From: Gemmatimonadaceae bacterium
GTDB taxonomy: Bacteria; Gemmatimonadota; Gemmatimonadetes; Gemmatimonadales; Gemmatimonadaceae
NCBI GenBank assembly: GCA_030835125.1
Contig: JAUQWM010000059.1
Location: 1-48,859 of the forward strand
Length of the DNA: 48,859 bases
Reading direction: 5' to 3'
Of the stretch, positions 15,521 to 23,007 are shown one piece after another. Below the pieces are notes generated by a model. That model did no database searches. It was given only the letters and a program-made list of their open reading frames with translations, and was not told where the DNA came from. Each line of letters opens with the position of its first letter. The first letter of the stretch is position 1. Position numbers and translations under genes: made by a program.

Positions 15521-17592
15521 GGCCTGGTCCCACCCGGGCCGGTCCACGCGCTGAGATGGCAGGGAGCGCACTCGCGACCCGGCATGTGCTCCTTCTGCTC
15601 GGCATGACAGGCCACGCATGTGGCCCGCACCGGGCTCACGGCCGTTCCGCGTTCCCGCTCGTGGCAGCCGGAGGTCGCGCAGCCCGTCGCGTGCACCTCA
15701 CGCTTGTGCGTCGTGCGCGCGGGAGGATGGCAGCTCGAGCAGTTGCGATCCACCGTGTGATGATCGGCGTGACAGGAAGCGCAGGTGCGCTCCACCGTCC
15801 TGACCCGCGCGTCGGCATGGCACCCGCTGCACTCCAGCTTCGCGTGCTGCCCGTGCTGGAAGCCGAGGGGACGCGTCCGGGGCTGTGGCCACACCGCGAG
15901 GGCGAACGGCACCTGGACCGGGCGGTCGAGACTGATCTCGGCCGCGGTGTGACACCGGACGCAGTCGCGCCCGACGGTGGTGCTGGCGTGATGGCACCCC
16001 TGGCAATCGCGGGCGAGGCGCTTCAGGTCACCGCGGCCGGCAGGCGTGCTGTGGCACGTGGTGCAGGTCACGGACTCGTGGCGGGCGTGCTCGAACCTGA
16101 TCGTGTCACGGCCCTGCGCCGCCGGCGCCGGCGCGTGAGCGGTCAGTGCGGCCGCGGCACCCTCGGGGCCTCGCCATCGATCCCTCCCGGCCGGCGGCGG
16201 TGACTGCACCGCCCCTGCCTGACGAGAAGCGCTCCAAGCGGTGGGACGGAGGAGTGCCCGTGGGCTCCCGGCGGACGGCGCGGGCTGGACGATGTCCAGC
16301 CCACGTCCGGCGGCGGGGGCCGAGGGCGAGTGGCCTGTGGGCCTCATGCCCGGGACCATGGCGTCGACAGGCGACCGTTGCCCCTGTGTCGCAGGTGCGG
16401 CGCCCTCGGGCGGCCGCGTGCGCACCGCCGGATCACGGATCCCGGTGTGGCAACTGCGGCAATCCACCGCGTTCGCCGTCCAGGTGTGGGCACCGTGGCA
16501 CGCGCCACACGTCTCCAGCCGGTGACGGCCAAGGCGGCGGTGCGCGGCCGTCAGCGTATCGGACCGGACGTGGCACCCGGAGGTCCCGCAGGACTGGAAG
16601 GCGCCCGATGGCGTCGTCTGCGAATGCGGATTGTGGCAGGTCCCGCACTTGCCGCCATGGGGTTCCTGCTCCGGCGCGAACGCGCCGAGCCGTTCCCGCA
16701 TTTCGTGGCATCCGAGGCACTGCTGGTCGCCCGGCACGAGGGCGGCACGCGAGGAGTCGATCGGGTTGCCTTCGACCGCCTTGACGGTGAACTCGTGGCA
16801 AACCGTACAGTGGAGGTCGGTCTGCTGCGCCATCTTGCCCAGTTCGACCTTGATGTCGTCATGACAGCCAGACTGCGCGCAGGTCTCGCTCACCGGCTTG
16901 AACCGGTGCACTTCCTGCCCGTGGCAGGTGGTGCACTCGATGCGCGACATGACCGGCGAGCGCGGGTTGAGGTGCACCTGGTGTCCCGCCGTGGCCGAGA
17001 CGCGCTGCCAGGTGCTGTCCGGGTCGCGCTGGATGTGGCACTCGGAGCAGATGGCGTTAGGCACCGACCGGTGCTCGGGGATCTTGTCGGGCCGTTCGGT
17101 GACCTGCACGTACAGCTCGAGCATGCTGGCGAAGATCGACTGCCGGTGGCAGTCGTGGCACTGCAACTTGGCGTGCTCGCTGGTCCCGAACCGCTCGAAC
17201 GGCACGTCCATGATGTGGCAGCCGGCGCAGAACTCGTTGTCGTGCATCATGTAGTTCCACGACCACGAGCCGGCGAAGCCGATGCCGCCCAGGACCACGA
17301 GGGTGATCGCGGCGAACCCCATCTTCCAGGCGCGCGACCGGGCCGAGAACCACGACCCGATCGCGACGCGGTGGCGCCACGCCAGGAACACCACCACCAG
17401 GCCCACCGCGGCGCCGAGGAACACCCCGCCGATCTGGACCCACTGCGGCACGGTGTTGAAGAGGAACCGGATGACACCGAGGGCCGGGCTGGGGAGCGGC
17501 GACTCGACCGCGATGGAATCCGTGCGGAGCGAATCGGCGACCTGGGTGCCCTGTTGGGCGAATGCGGCGACGGCGCTCAGCGTCAGGATCAT
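15517..17592 (-). CDS. NapC/NrfH-like membrane cytochrome expanded to 20 haem motifs
   Basis: A 691-residue protein. It has two membrane helices (about 47-72 and 91-111) followed directly by a NapC/NrfH-type haem module, with CAGCH at 122 and the short-helix context HIMDVPFERF and SEHAKLQCHDCH. In all, 11 haem motifs lie in residues 122-382. A Pro/Ala-rich haem-free linker covers about 383-505, then nine more motifs occupy 510-679. Seventeen motifs are CXXCH and three are CX4CH (CAQSGCH, CGTSGCH, CATSGCH). NapC/NrfH proteins oxidise membrane quinol and pass electrons to periplasmic partners; here the partner domain seems fused on. The ATG at 17592 gives an uncharged leader MILTLSAVAAFAQQ; the frame upstream would encode a basic n-region (DRVRDRSH) but has no ATG, GTG or TTG. 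Confidence 0.87.
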   Translation of the reverse strand: MILTLSAVAAFAQQGTQVADSLRTDSIAVESPLPSPALGVIRFLFNTVPQWVQIGGVFLGAAVGLVVVFLAWRHRVAIGSWFSARSRAWKMGFAAITLVVLGGIGFAGSWSWNYMMHDNEFCAGCHIMDVPFERFGTSEHAKLQCHDCHRQSIFASMLELYVQVTERPDKIPEHRSVPNAICSECHIQRDPDSTWQRVSATAGHQVHLNPRSPVMSRIECTTCHGQEVHRFKPVSETCAQSGCHDDIKVELGKMAQQTDLHCTVCHEFTVKAVEGNPIDSSRAALVPGDQQCLGCHEMRERLGAFAPEQEPHGGKCGTCHNPHSQTTPSGAFQSCGTSGCHVRSDTLTAAHRRLGRHRLETCGACHGAHTWTANAVDCRSCHTGIRDPAVRTRPPEGAAPATQGQRSPVDAMVPGMRPTGHSPSAPAAGRGLDIVQPAPSAGSPRALLRPTAWSASRQAGAVQSPPPAGRDRWRGPEGAAAALTAHAPAPAAQGRDTIRFEHARHESVTCTTCHSTPAGRGDLKRLARDCQGCHHASTTVGRDCVRCHTAAEISLDRPVQVPFALAVWPQPRTRPLGFQHGQHAKLECSGCHADARVRTVERTCASCHADHHTVDRNCSSCHPPARTTHKREVHATGCATSGCHERERGTAVSPVRATCVACHAEQKEHMPGRECAPCHLSAWTGPGGTRP

Positions 17593-17644
17593 GACTGTGG
17601 CTGCTGTATGAGACCTGTCTCGAACCCGGTCCTGGAAGCGATGC

Positions 17645-17678
17645 GGAGCGGATGGGCCTTGGTCGACCCATCCGCTCC
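17645..17678. terminator. Perfect 12-bp hairpin between two cytochrome genes
   Basis: GGAGCGGATGGG (17645-17656) and CCCATCCGCTCC (17667-17678) form a perfect 12-bp stem with a 10-base loop. It begins 25 bases after the stop of the 9-haem lipoprotein gene and ends 52 bases before the start of the 20-haem gene. No T-run follows on the minus strand, so partial termination, mRNA end protection or differential expression of the two parts of the cluster are all possible. Confidence 0.6.
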
Positions 17679-17703
17679 CTTGCCTACACCTGCGGGTACA
17701 TCG

Positions 17704-19179
17704 TCAGTGGGTGGTCGGCGTCGTGATCCGGACCCGCTGGACGTCCCCGGGCGTCGGCGCCAGGCCCGGGGGAAGCGCGATCCCGTATGCCTGGTTGAGC
17801 GCCACGCCACTGTACCGGAGGAGAGTCTTGATCAGGAACGGGTTGTGTGCGGCCGCCCCGACTCCCTTTGCCAACGACGAGTTGAACTTGGCGCCGCGGC
17901 CCGGCGTGACCTTGCCGGCGCCGAACTGGTTGGACGGCACCTGCGCGATCATGCCGTCGAGGAGTGCCGCGAGCCCCAGCACGTCGTTGTTGCCGCTGAT
18001 CCACGCCGACCTGGCCGCGATCTCGCTGTTGCCGTGGCAACCACCCGTTGCGCAGCCCTTGAAGGAGCGGGCCGCAACCGCGCATCCCTGGTCCTCTGTC
18101 GGGGCGCCATTGGCGTCCACGCAGGGGATGGGAAGGAAGCGATGGCCGACCACCGTGACCTGGAACGCACCCGTCACCGCGTCGTTCACGTTGTAGTGCT
18201 GGACGTGGCAGCTGGCGCACAGCCGCGGATTGGCCGCCGTGCCGTGAGTCGACTGCGTCTCGAGGAACTCGACCCCCGGGGGCCACCAGCCGGCATCGCC
18301 GAAGACCAGCGGACCGTGCGGCGCGTGCGGTTCATCCCGCGAGCCGGCCCAGTCGGGCGTCGACCGACGATTGTGGCACTTGGCGCAGAGGTTGGTCTCG
18401 GTATCCTGGGCATCCACCGCGTAGCGGGTCTGCTTGGGGAAGGCCGACCCGTGCGGATCGTGGCAGACGATGCAGGTGACGCCCTCGGAGCCGGCCAGGT
18501 TCGTGGCGGCGTTCTTCTCGACGTAGTTCGTGTTCACGCCCCACGCGGCCAGCACGTACTGCCCGACGTGGCACCCGCGGCACGACGCATTCGGCTCACC
18601 GGTGGTCGCGAACGTGTGGTCGTTAGGCCGCCCGTGGCGCGACGCGCGCCATTCCTCGACGAACGGATGGTGCGTCCCGGAGTGGCACTCCGCGCAGCCG
18701 TTGGTGACCGCGGAGCCGGTGTCGGCGTGGATCGAGGCCAGCATCTGCCCGCGGGCGGGCGCCGTCACGTGATCGAGGCCGGGGCCGTGGCAGCTTTCAC
18801 ACTGCACGTCGTGATATCGCGTGTCGCTGGTGGCCTTGTAGCCGACGTTGGCGTCGACGACCACATTGCCCTCCTCGCCAACCGTGTGGCATCCCTCACA
18901 GCTGGCCCCGGCGTGCCCGCTCGCCTGCAGCGTTGCCCAGGCATCGGCATGAGCCGTTTGCTGCCACTTCCCCTGCTGGGTGACGTGGCAATTGCCGCAC
19001 ACGGTCTTGTTCGTGGTCGTGTCGCTGTACCCCATGAAGTTCGCGGCCGCCGCGGGCGGCGCCACGAACCCTGGTCCGTCGCGATAGACGATCTTCTCGT
19101 CCACGCATCCGCTGGCCGCGATCAGCATCGCCGCCAGAGAGGAGCCTCGCCACACCCGGCCCAGCACGTTGCGCCACAT
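17704..19179 (-). CDS. Multihaem c-type cytochrome lipoprotein (cytochrome c554-like, 9 motifs)
   Basis: A 491-residue lipoprotein: N-terminus MWRNVLGRVWRGSSLAAMLIAASGC with lipobox AASGC (C25). Eight CXXCH motifs lie at about 61, 94, 127, 162, 200, 236, 265 and 321, and a ninth has four intervening residues (CATGGCH, about 376). The first part (CGNCHVTQQGKWQQTAHADA, then SGHAGASCEGCH) resembles cytochrome c554/multihaem family repeats that carry an HxxW-like acceptor region. The last 110 residues have no haem. A strong Shine-Dalgarno (GGAGGAAG) precedes the ATG. As a lipoprotein it may sit on the outer membrane, possibly at the cell surface, making it the candidate terminal donor or acceptor of the conduit; surface exposure is inference. 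It is the first gene of the cluster, downstream of ccmH after a 211-base gap. Confidence 0.87.
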   Translation of the reverse strand: MWRNVLGRVWRGSSLAAMLIAASGCVDEKIVYRDGPGFVAPPAAAANFMGYSDTTTNKTVCGNCHVTQQGKWQQTAHADAWATLQASGHAGASCEGCHTVGEEGNVVVDANVGYKATSDTRYHDVQCESCHGPGLDHVTAPARGQMLASIHADTGSAVTNGCAECHSGTHHPFVEEWRASRHGRPNDHTFATTGEPNASCRGCHVGQYVLAAWGVNTNYVEKNAATNLAGSEGVTCIVCHDPHGSAFPKQTRYAVDAQDTETNLCAKCHNRRSTPDWAGSRDEPHAPHGPLVFGDAGWWPPGVEFLETQSTHGTAANPRLCASCHVQHYNVNDAVTGAFQVTVVGHRFLPIPCVDANGAPTEDQGCAVAARSFKGCATGGCHGNSEIAARSAWISGNNDVLGLAALLDGMIAQVPSNQFGAGKVTPGRGAKFNSSLAKGVGAAAHNPFLIKTLLRYSGVALNQAYGIALPPGLAPTPGDVQRVRITTPTTH

Positions 19180-19390
19180 TTAGCGCTTCCTCCGCTTATG
19201 TCTGAAAACCCCGATGGCCCCGACCCGACCCGCTGAATCCTGAACGCAGCGATCAGGTTCACCGAGCAAAGTGCGTACTAATACCTAATCCAGAAATCGG
19301 GTAATCCCCGACGAGAATTTCAGGATTTCGGGAAGGGCTTTGTGAGGAAACACGGCGGTGTGTCGCCGGGGAAACGCGCCAAAGGCTTGG
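19180..19390 (-). promoter_or_regulatory. Intergenic region upstream of the multihaem cluster
   Basis: This 211-base gap between ccmH and the cytochrome cluster is noticeably richer in A and T than its surroundings, especially 19270-19330. It contains GAAATC (19296-19301 area) and GATTTC (around 19323) inverted elements flanking TAATCCCCGA, which could form an imperfect stem. A promoter for the cytochrome genes is likely here, but I could not identify convincing hexamers, nor an FNR-like or sigma-54-like site. Transcription reading through from the ccm operon is the alternative. Confidence 0.35.
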
Positions 19391-19813
19391 TTAGGCGCCC
19401 TGGGCGGGGCCCGTCGTGGAACGCCGCACGGTGCGGACGACGACGACGCCACCCACCACGATTGCCAGAATCGGCACCAGGTACACGACGAGGTTGAAGC
19501 CTTCGGCCTTTGGTGCCAACAGGATCCACTCACCGTACTTGTCCACGAAGTACGCGCGGACCTCGTCAGGCGTCCGGCCGGCCCGGAGCTGGTCCCGGAT
19601 GACGGAGCGCATCTCCTGGGCGAGTTCCGACGGCGAGTCCTGGATGGAATTCCCCTGGCAGACCGGGCAACGCAGCTCCGAGGCGAGCATGGTCGTCGTC
19701 GCCTCGAGGGCCGAGTCGGACCTCGCCGGCATGCTCGGGATCGCCGAACCCACCTGCGCTTCCGCCCCCGTGGCGAACAGGAGCACCAGGGCGAGCGCCC
19801 AGGAATGACTCAC
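19391..19813 (-). CDS. ccmH: Cytochrome c maturation protein CcmH (N-terminal, CcmL-type)
   Basis: A 140-residue periplasmic thiol protein, the short CcmH/CycL form without the TPR domain. It has a signal peptide ending ATGAEAQ, the redox motif LRCPVCQ (C49 and C52), the family helices with MRSVIRDQL and PDEVRAYFVDKYGEWILLAP, and one C-terminal membrane anchor (about 106-126). It holds apocytochrome CXXCH thiols reduced for haem attachment. It starts with GTG, overlapping the ccmG stop as GTGA, and ends at a TAG inside GGTTAGGC. A TPR-containing CcmI is not seen in this window. Confidence 0.92.
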   Translation of the reverse strand: MSHSWALALVLLFATGAEAQVGSAIPSMPARSDSALEATTTMLASELRCPVCQGNSIQDSPSELAQEMRSVIRDQLRAGRTPDEVRAYFVDKYGEWILLAPKAEGFNLVVYLVPILAIVVGGVVVVRTVRRSTTGPAQGA

Positions 19814-20379
19814 GGTGCCCCGGCGCCGTCGCGGAGCAGTGAATCCAGCTTCTGCGACAACTGGCGCTGCGAAATCGGGCCGATGTGCTTGTATGCCACC
19901 CGGCCATCACGCGAGACGAAGAACGTCTCCGGTACGCCGTAGAGACCGTAGTCGATCGCGGTCCTCGTGCGGGGATCGAGCAGGGAGGGATACGTCTGGC
20001 CACCCATCTCCTGGATCCAGCGCAACCCGAACGATTCCTGGTCGTTGTACAGGAGCCCGTAAAAGCGCACGCCCTTGTCGAAGTACTCGGTGGCCGTGGC
20101 CGACAGGTCGCGGTGCTCGTCTCGGCACTGCAGGCACCACGACGCCCAGAAGTTCAGGACGACGACCTGTCCGGCGTGATCGGCGAGGCGGACGGTGTCA
20201 CCAACGTTGAGCGCCGTCGCCCCCTCGCCGGGCGCGAACACGGACAGCGCGAAGGAGGGCGCCGGCTTGCCGGGCAACGGTGAGACGATCGCCTTCGGGT
20301 CGCGCGTGAGGCCAAAGGCGAGGATGCCGATCACCGGAATCGCCATCGCGACGGCGGTGGTGGCCCGTTTCCAGTTCAT
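19810..20379 (-). CDS. ccmG: Thioredoxin-like thiol reductase CcmG/DsbE
   Basis: A 189-residue membrane-anchored thioredoxin-fold protein facing the periplasm. The N-terminal helix is AVAMAIPVIGILAFGL; the active site is VVVLNFWASWCLQCRDE (WCLQC, C82 and C85), and the cis-proline region is YGVPETFFVSRDGRV. It reduces CcmH or apocytochrome disulfides. The usual CcmG active site is WCxxC with CEP/CVP; CLQC is a slight variant. The start at 20379 overlaps the ccmF stop as ATGA, which rules out the longer frame that would run back into ccmF. Confidence 0.92.
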   Translation of the reverse strand: MNWKRATTAVAMAIPVIGILAFGLTRDPKAIVSPLPGKPAPSFALSVFAPGEGATALNVGDTVRLADHAGQVVVLNFWASWCLQCRDEHRDLSATATEYFDKGVRFYGLLYNDQESFGLRWIQEMGGQTYPSLLDPRTRTAIDYGLYGVPETFFVSRDGRVAYKHIGPISQRQLSQKLDSLLRDGAGAP

Positions 20380-22403
20380 CGGGCCGGCTCCTCCAGCCCG
20401 ACCGGGGTCGGGCGCACGGGGGGCACGGCGCGCACGCGCGCGGCGGCCAGCGCCGGCTCCCGCTTTCCGCCCCCGAGCGACACCAGCGCGCCCAGGCACA
20501 CGATCATGCCGCCGATCCAGATCCACGGCACGAGCGGCTCGACGATCACGCGCAATGTCGCGGTGGAACCGTCCTGCTCGAACGCCTGCAGGTTGATGTA
20601 CAGGTCGCCGGCGGCGCGACTACGCACCGCGGGCGTCGGCACGGGCTGGTCGGAGGTCGGGTAGAAGTTCATCCGCGGTTCCATGCGCCCGACCTCGCGA
20701 CCGCCCTTGAGGACGGTCACCCAGGCGGCGAGCACGCCGCGCTGCGGCTCCTCGCGGTACGTGACCTCGTCGAACCGCACCGTGAACTTGCCGACCTCGA
20801 TGACCTCGCCCTTGCGCAGCGTGGCTTCCCGCTCGGTCCGGAACATCGCCGAGGCGCCGATGCCTAACGTCACGGTGAGGACGCCGAGGTGGGCGAGGTA
20901 CCCGCCGTAACGCCGGCGGTTGGCGCCCACCAGGCGCGCCAGCGCGACCGGTGGCGACTCCCCGTGGGCGCGGCGGCGCGCCAGGGCGCCGTCGATGAAC
21001 TCGCGGACGTTGGCGGCCAGCGCGAACCCGCCGAACATGAAGGCCGCCAGCCCGTACGGGGAGCGCACGCCCGCCAGCAGGCTGAGGACGAGCGCGACCA
21101 CGCCGGCGATCGCCGGCGGCAGCAACTGCCGGCGCACCACGTCGCGGGACGCAACGCGCCACGGCAGCGCCGGGCCCACCCCCATCAGGAAGAGCAGCAT
21201 GGCGCAGATGGGCAGCGTCATCCGGTTGAAGAACGGCTCGCCCACCGAGACCTTCACGCCGCGGATGGCCTCGGCCACCAGCGGGAAGAGCGTCCCCACC
21301 AGGACCGTCACCGTGAACGCGCTGAGGAACAGGTTGTTCAGCAGGAACACCGTCTCCCGCGACACCGCGGTGTCCAGCGACCCGGTCGGCCGCAGCCGTT
21401 CCGAGTTGCCTGCCACCAGCGCGAACGACGCGATCAGGACGATGGCGATGAACGCGAGGAAGTAGCGTCCGATGGGTCCCTCGGAGAACGCGTGCACCGA
21501 CGACAGCACGCCGCTCCGGGTGAGGAACGTCCCGAGGATCGTCAGCGCGAACGTGGAGACGATCAGGTTCAGGTTCCACAGCTTCAGCAGGCCGCGTCGT
21601 TCCTGGACCATCACCGAGTGCAGGAACGCGGTCGCCGTCAGCCACGGGATGAACGAGGCGTTTTCCACCGGGTCCCACGCCCAGTAGCCGCCCCAGCCCA
21701 GCACCTCGTAGGACCACCACATCCCGGCGATGATCGCCGCCGCCAGGAACATCCAGGCCGTCAGCGTCCAGCGGCGCGTGATGCGGATCCAGCCATCGTT
21801 GTCGATGTCCCCCGACAGCACGGCGCCGATCGCAAAGGCGAACGGCACCGACATCCCGACGTAGCCCAGGTACAGCAGCGGCGGATGCACGGCCATCAGC
21901 GGGTGGTTCTGCAGCAGCGGGTTGGGACCCGGGCCGTCCGGGGGCACCGGGAAGACCGCGGAGAACGGGTTGGCCGGCCCGACGAGCAGGATGAGGAAGA
22001 AGATGCTGATCAGCATCAGCACACCGCCGGCGTACGGCACCAGCAGCCCCTCGCGGGCGCGGTTCTGGTACGTCACCAGCGCCGCCAGCGACGTGAGCAC
22101 GAAGATCCAGAAGAGGATCGACCCCTCGAGCGCGCCCCACAACGAGATCACCGTGTAGAACAGCGGCGTGGCACGGCTGCCGACCATGGCCACGTACTTC
22201 ACGCTGAAGTCGTGCGCGACCAGCGCGTACACCATGGCCAGCGTCGCGGCGGTGGCGAGGGCCCACACCGCATAGACCGCCACCTGGCCACTCCGCAGCA
22301 GGCCGGCGTGGCGCCGCCGGGCACCGAGCATCAGCGCCAGCGCGCCGTAGATGGCCACGCCTAACGCCAGCAGCAGCGACCCGGCCCCGATCAGTCGCGT
22401 CAC
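20376..22403 (-). CDS. ccmF: Cytochrome c haem lyase subunit CcmF
   Basis: A 675-residue polytopic membrane protein of the haem-handling superfamily, the core of the haem lyase that attaches haem to CXXCH. The tryptophan-rich haem-binding signature is WGGYWAWDPVENASFIPW (about 237-254), flanked by conserved histidines (NHPLMAVHPPLLYLGY upstream, and SSVHAFSEGPIG downstream). About 14-15 membrane segments are visible plus a periplasmic domain near the C-terminus (EVTYREEPQRG). Start is GTG in a GTGA overlap with ccmE. Two copies of GCCTAACG fall inside the gene (20862, 22359), each encoding Leu-Gly with a rare TTA codon. Confidence 0.95.
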   Translation of the reverse strand: MTRLIGAGSLLLALGVAIYGALALMLGARRRHAGLLRSGQVAVYAVWALATAATLAMVYALVAHDFSVKYVAMVGSRATPLFYTVISLWGALEGSILFWIFVLTSLAALVTYQNRAREGLLVPYAGGVLMLISIFFLILLVGPANPFSAVFPVPPDGPGPNPLLQNHPLMAVHPPLLYLGYVGMSVPFAFAIGAVLSGDIDNDGWIRITRRWTLTAWMFLAAAIIAGMWWSYEVLGWGGYWAWDPVENASFIPWLTATAFLHSVMVQERRGLLKLWNLNLIVSTFALTILGTFLTRSGVLSSVHAFSEGPIGRYFLAFIAIVLIASFALVAGNSERLRPTGSLDTAVSRETVFLLNNLFLSAFTVTVLVGTLFPLVAEAIRGVKVSVGEPFFNRMTLPICAMLLFLMGVGPALPWRVASRDVVRRQLLPPAIAGVVALVLSLLAGVRSPYGLAAFMFGGFALAANVREFIDGALARRRAHGESPPVALARLVGANRRRYGGYLAHLGVLTVTLGIGASAMFRTEREATLRKGEVIEVGKFTVRFDEVTYREEPQRGVLAAWVTVLKGGREVGRMEPRMNFYPTSDQPVPTPAVRSRAAGDLYINLQAFEQDGSTATLRVIVEPLVPWIWIGGMIVCLGALVSLGGGKREPALAAARVRAVPPVRPTPVGLEEPAR

Positions 22404-22861
22404 GAGCCCGCTCCCTTCGTGAGGGACTTGTACATCTCCTGCGGCCGGTCGCCGTGCTCCGGCTTGCGGTACTCGTTCGAGTGCTTGACCATCAGGCCGG
22501 TGGACTGGAACACGCCATCCCGGTGGTACCGGCCCTCCACCACCACGCCCATGCCGTCCCGGAACATCTGCGGCGGCGCGCCGGTGCTATGCACCGTCAC
22601 CGCCTCCCCGCCCGTGTCGGTCACGACGAACCGGAGGTCCAGCTTCTCCGGATCCCACTTCACCGACCCCGGCTGCACCTGCCCGCCCAGCCGCACCGGC
22701 ACGTCGTACGCCGCCGTGCCCCGCTCCAGCAGCTCCTGGGGCGTGAGGAAGAACACGACATTGGAGTCGATGCCGCCGTACAGCAGGAACCCGAATGCCC
22801 CCAGCAGGATCACCGCGGCAACCGCCAGCGCCGACCGCCGCCTCCCTCGTGCCGTGCTCAT
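22400..22861 (-). CDS. ccmE: Haem chaperone CcmE
   Basis: A 153-residue membrane-anchored periplasmic haem chaperone. One N-terminal helix (ALAVAAVILLGAFGFLLYGG) is followed by the OB-fold with VRLGGQVQPGSVKWD, VVVEGRYHRDGVFQ and the haem-linking segment LMVKHSNEYRKPE. The covalent haem-binding histidine is H127 with Y131 as the nearby axial tyrosine (the HxxxY form). It passes haem from CcmABCD to CcmF. The start overlaps the ccmD stop as ATGA. Confidence 0.95.
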   Translation of the reverse strand: MSTARGRRRSALAVAAVILLGAFGFLLYGGIDSNVVFFLTPQELLERGTAAYDVPVRLGGQVQPGSVKWDPEKLDLRFVVTDTGGEAVTVHSTGAPPQMFRDGMGVVVEGRYHRDGVFQSTGLMVKHSNEYRKPEHGDRPQEMYKSLTKGAGS

Positions 22862-23007
22862 ATGTGCCTCCGTGCGTCGACCCGCGACGCCTGTGCCAGC
22901 CGGTGTTTCGCGTCACGCGATACCCGATGCAGCCGCACCGCGTACCCGAGGACGCCAACCCACATCACGACATACGCCGCGACGACAAACCCGTTGCCCT
23001 CAAGCAT
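22858..23007 (-). CDS. ccmD: Small haem-exporter accessory protein CcmD
   Basis: A 49-residue single-pass membrane protein read directly from the gap between ccmC and ccmE. It begins MLEGNGFVVAAYVVMWVG, has one hydrophobic helix (about 7-25, with the conserved tyrosine AAYVVMW), then a positively charged tail (RLHRVSRDAKHRLAQASR). Size, topology and position match CcmD, which holds CcmE to the CcmABC complex. It starts eight bases inside ccmC and its TGA overlaps the ccmE ATG. Confidence 0.85.
   Translation of the reverse strand: MLEGNGFVVAAYVVMWVGVLGYAVRLHRVSRDAKHRLAQASRVDARRHI

Noticed and set aside
17645-17678. Riboswitch between cytochrome genes
   Set aside because: Only a simple hairpin is present, with no conserved multi-helix architecture I could recognise.
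16330-19236. Very long plus-strand open frame opposite the cytochromes
   Set aside because: It mirrors the minus-strand cytochrome genes, whose CXXCH motifs, signal sequences and ATGA couplings prove the minus strand is coding. The plus-strand product is His/Arg/Pro-rich with no domain.
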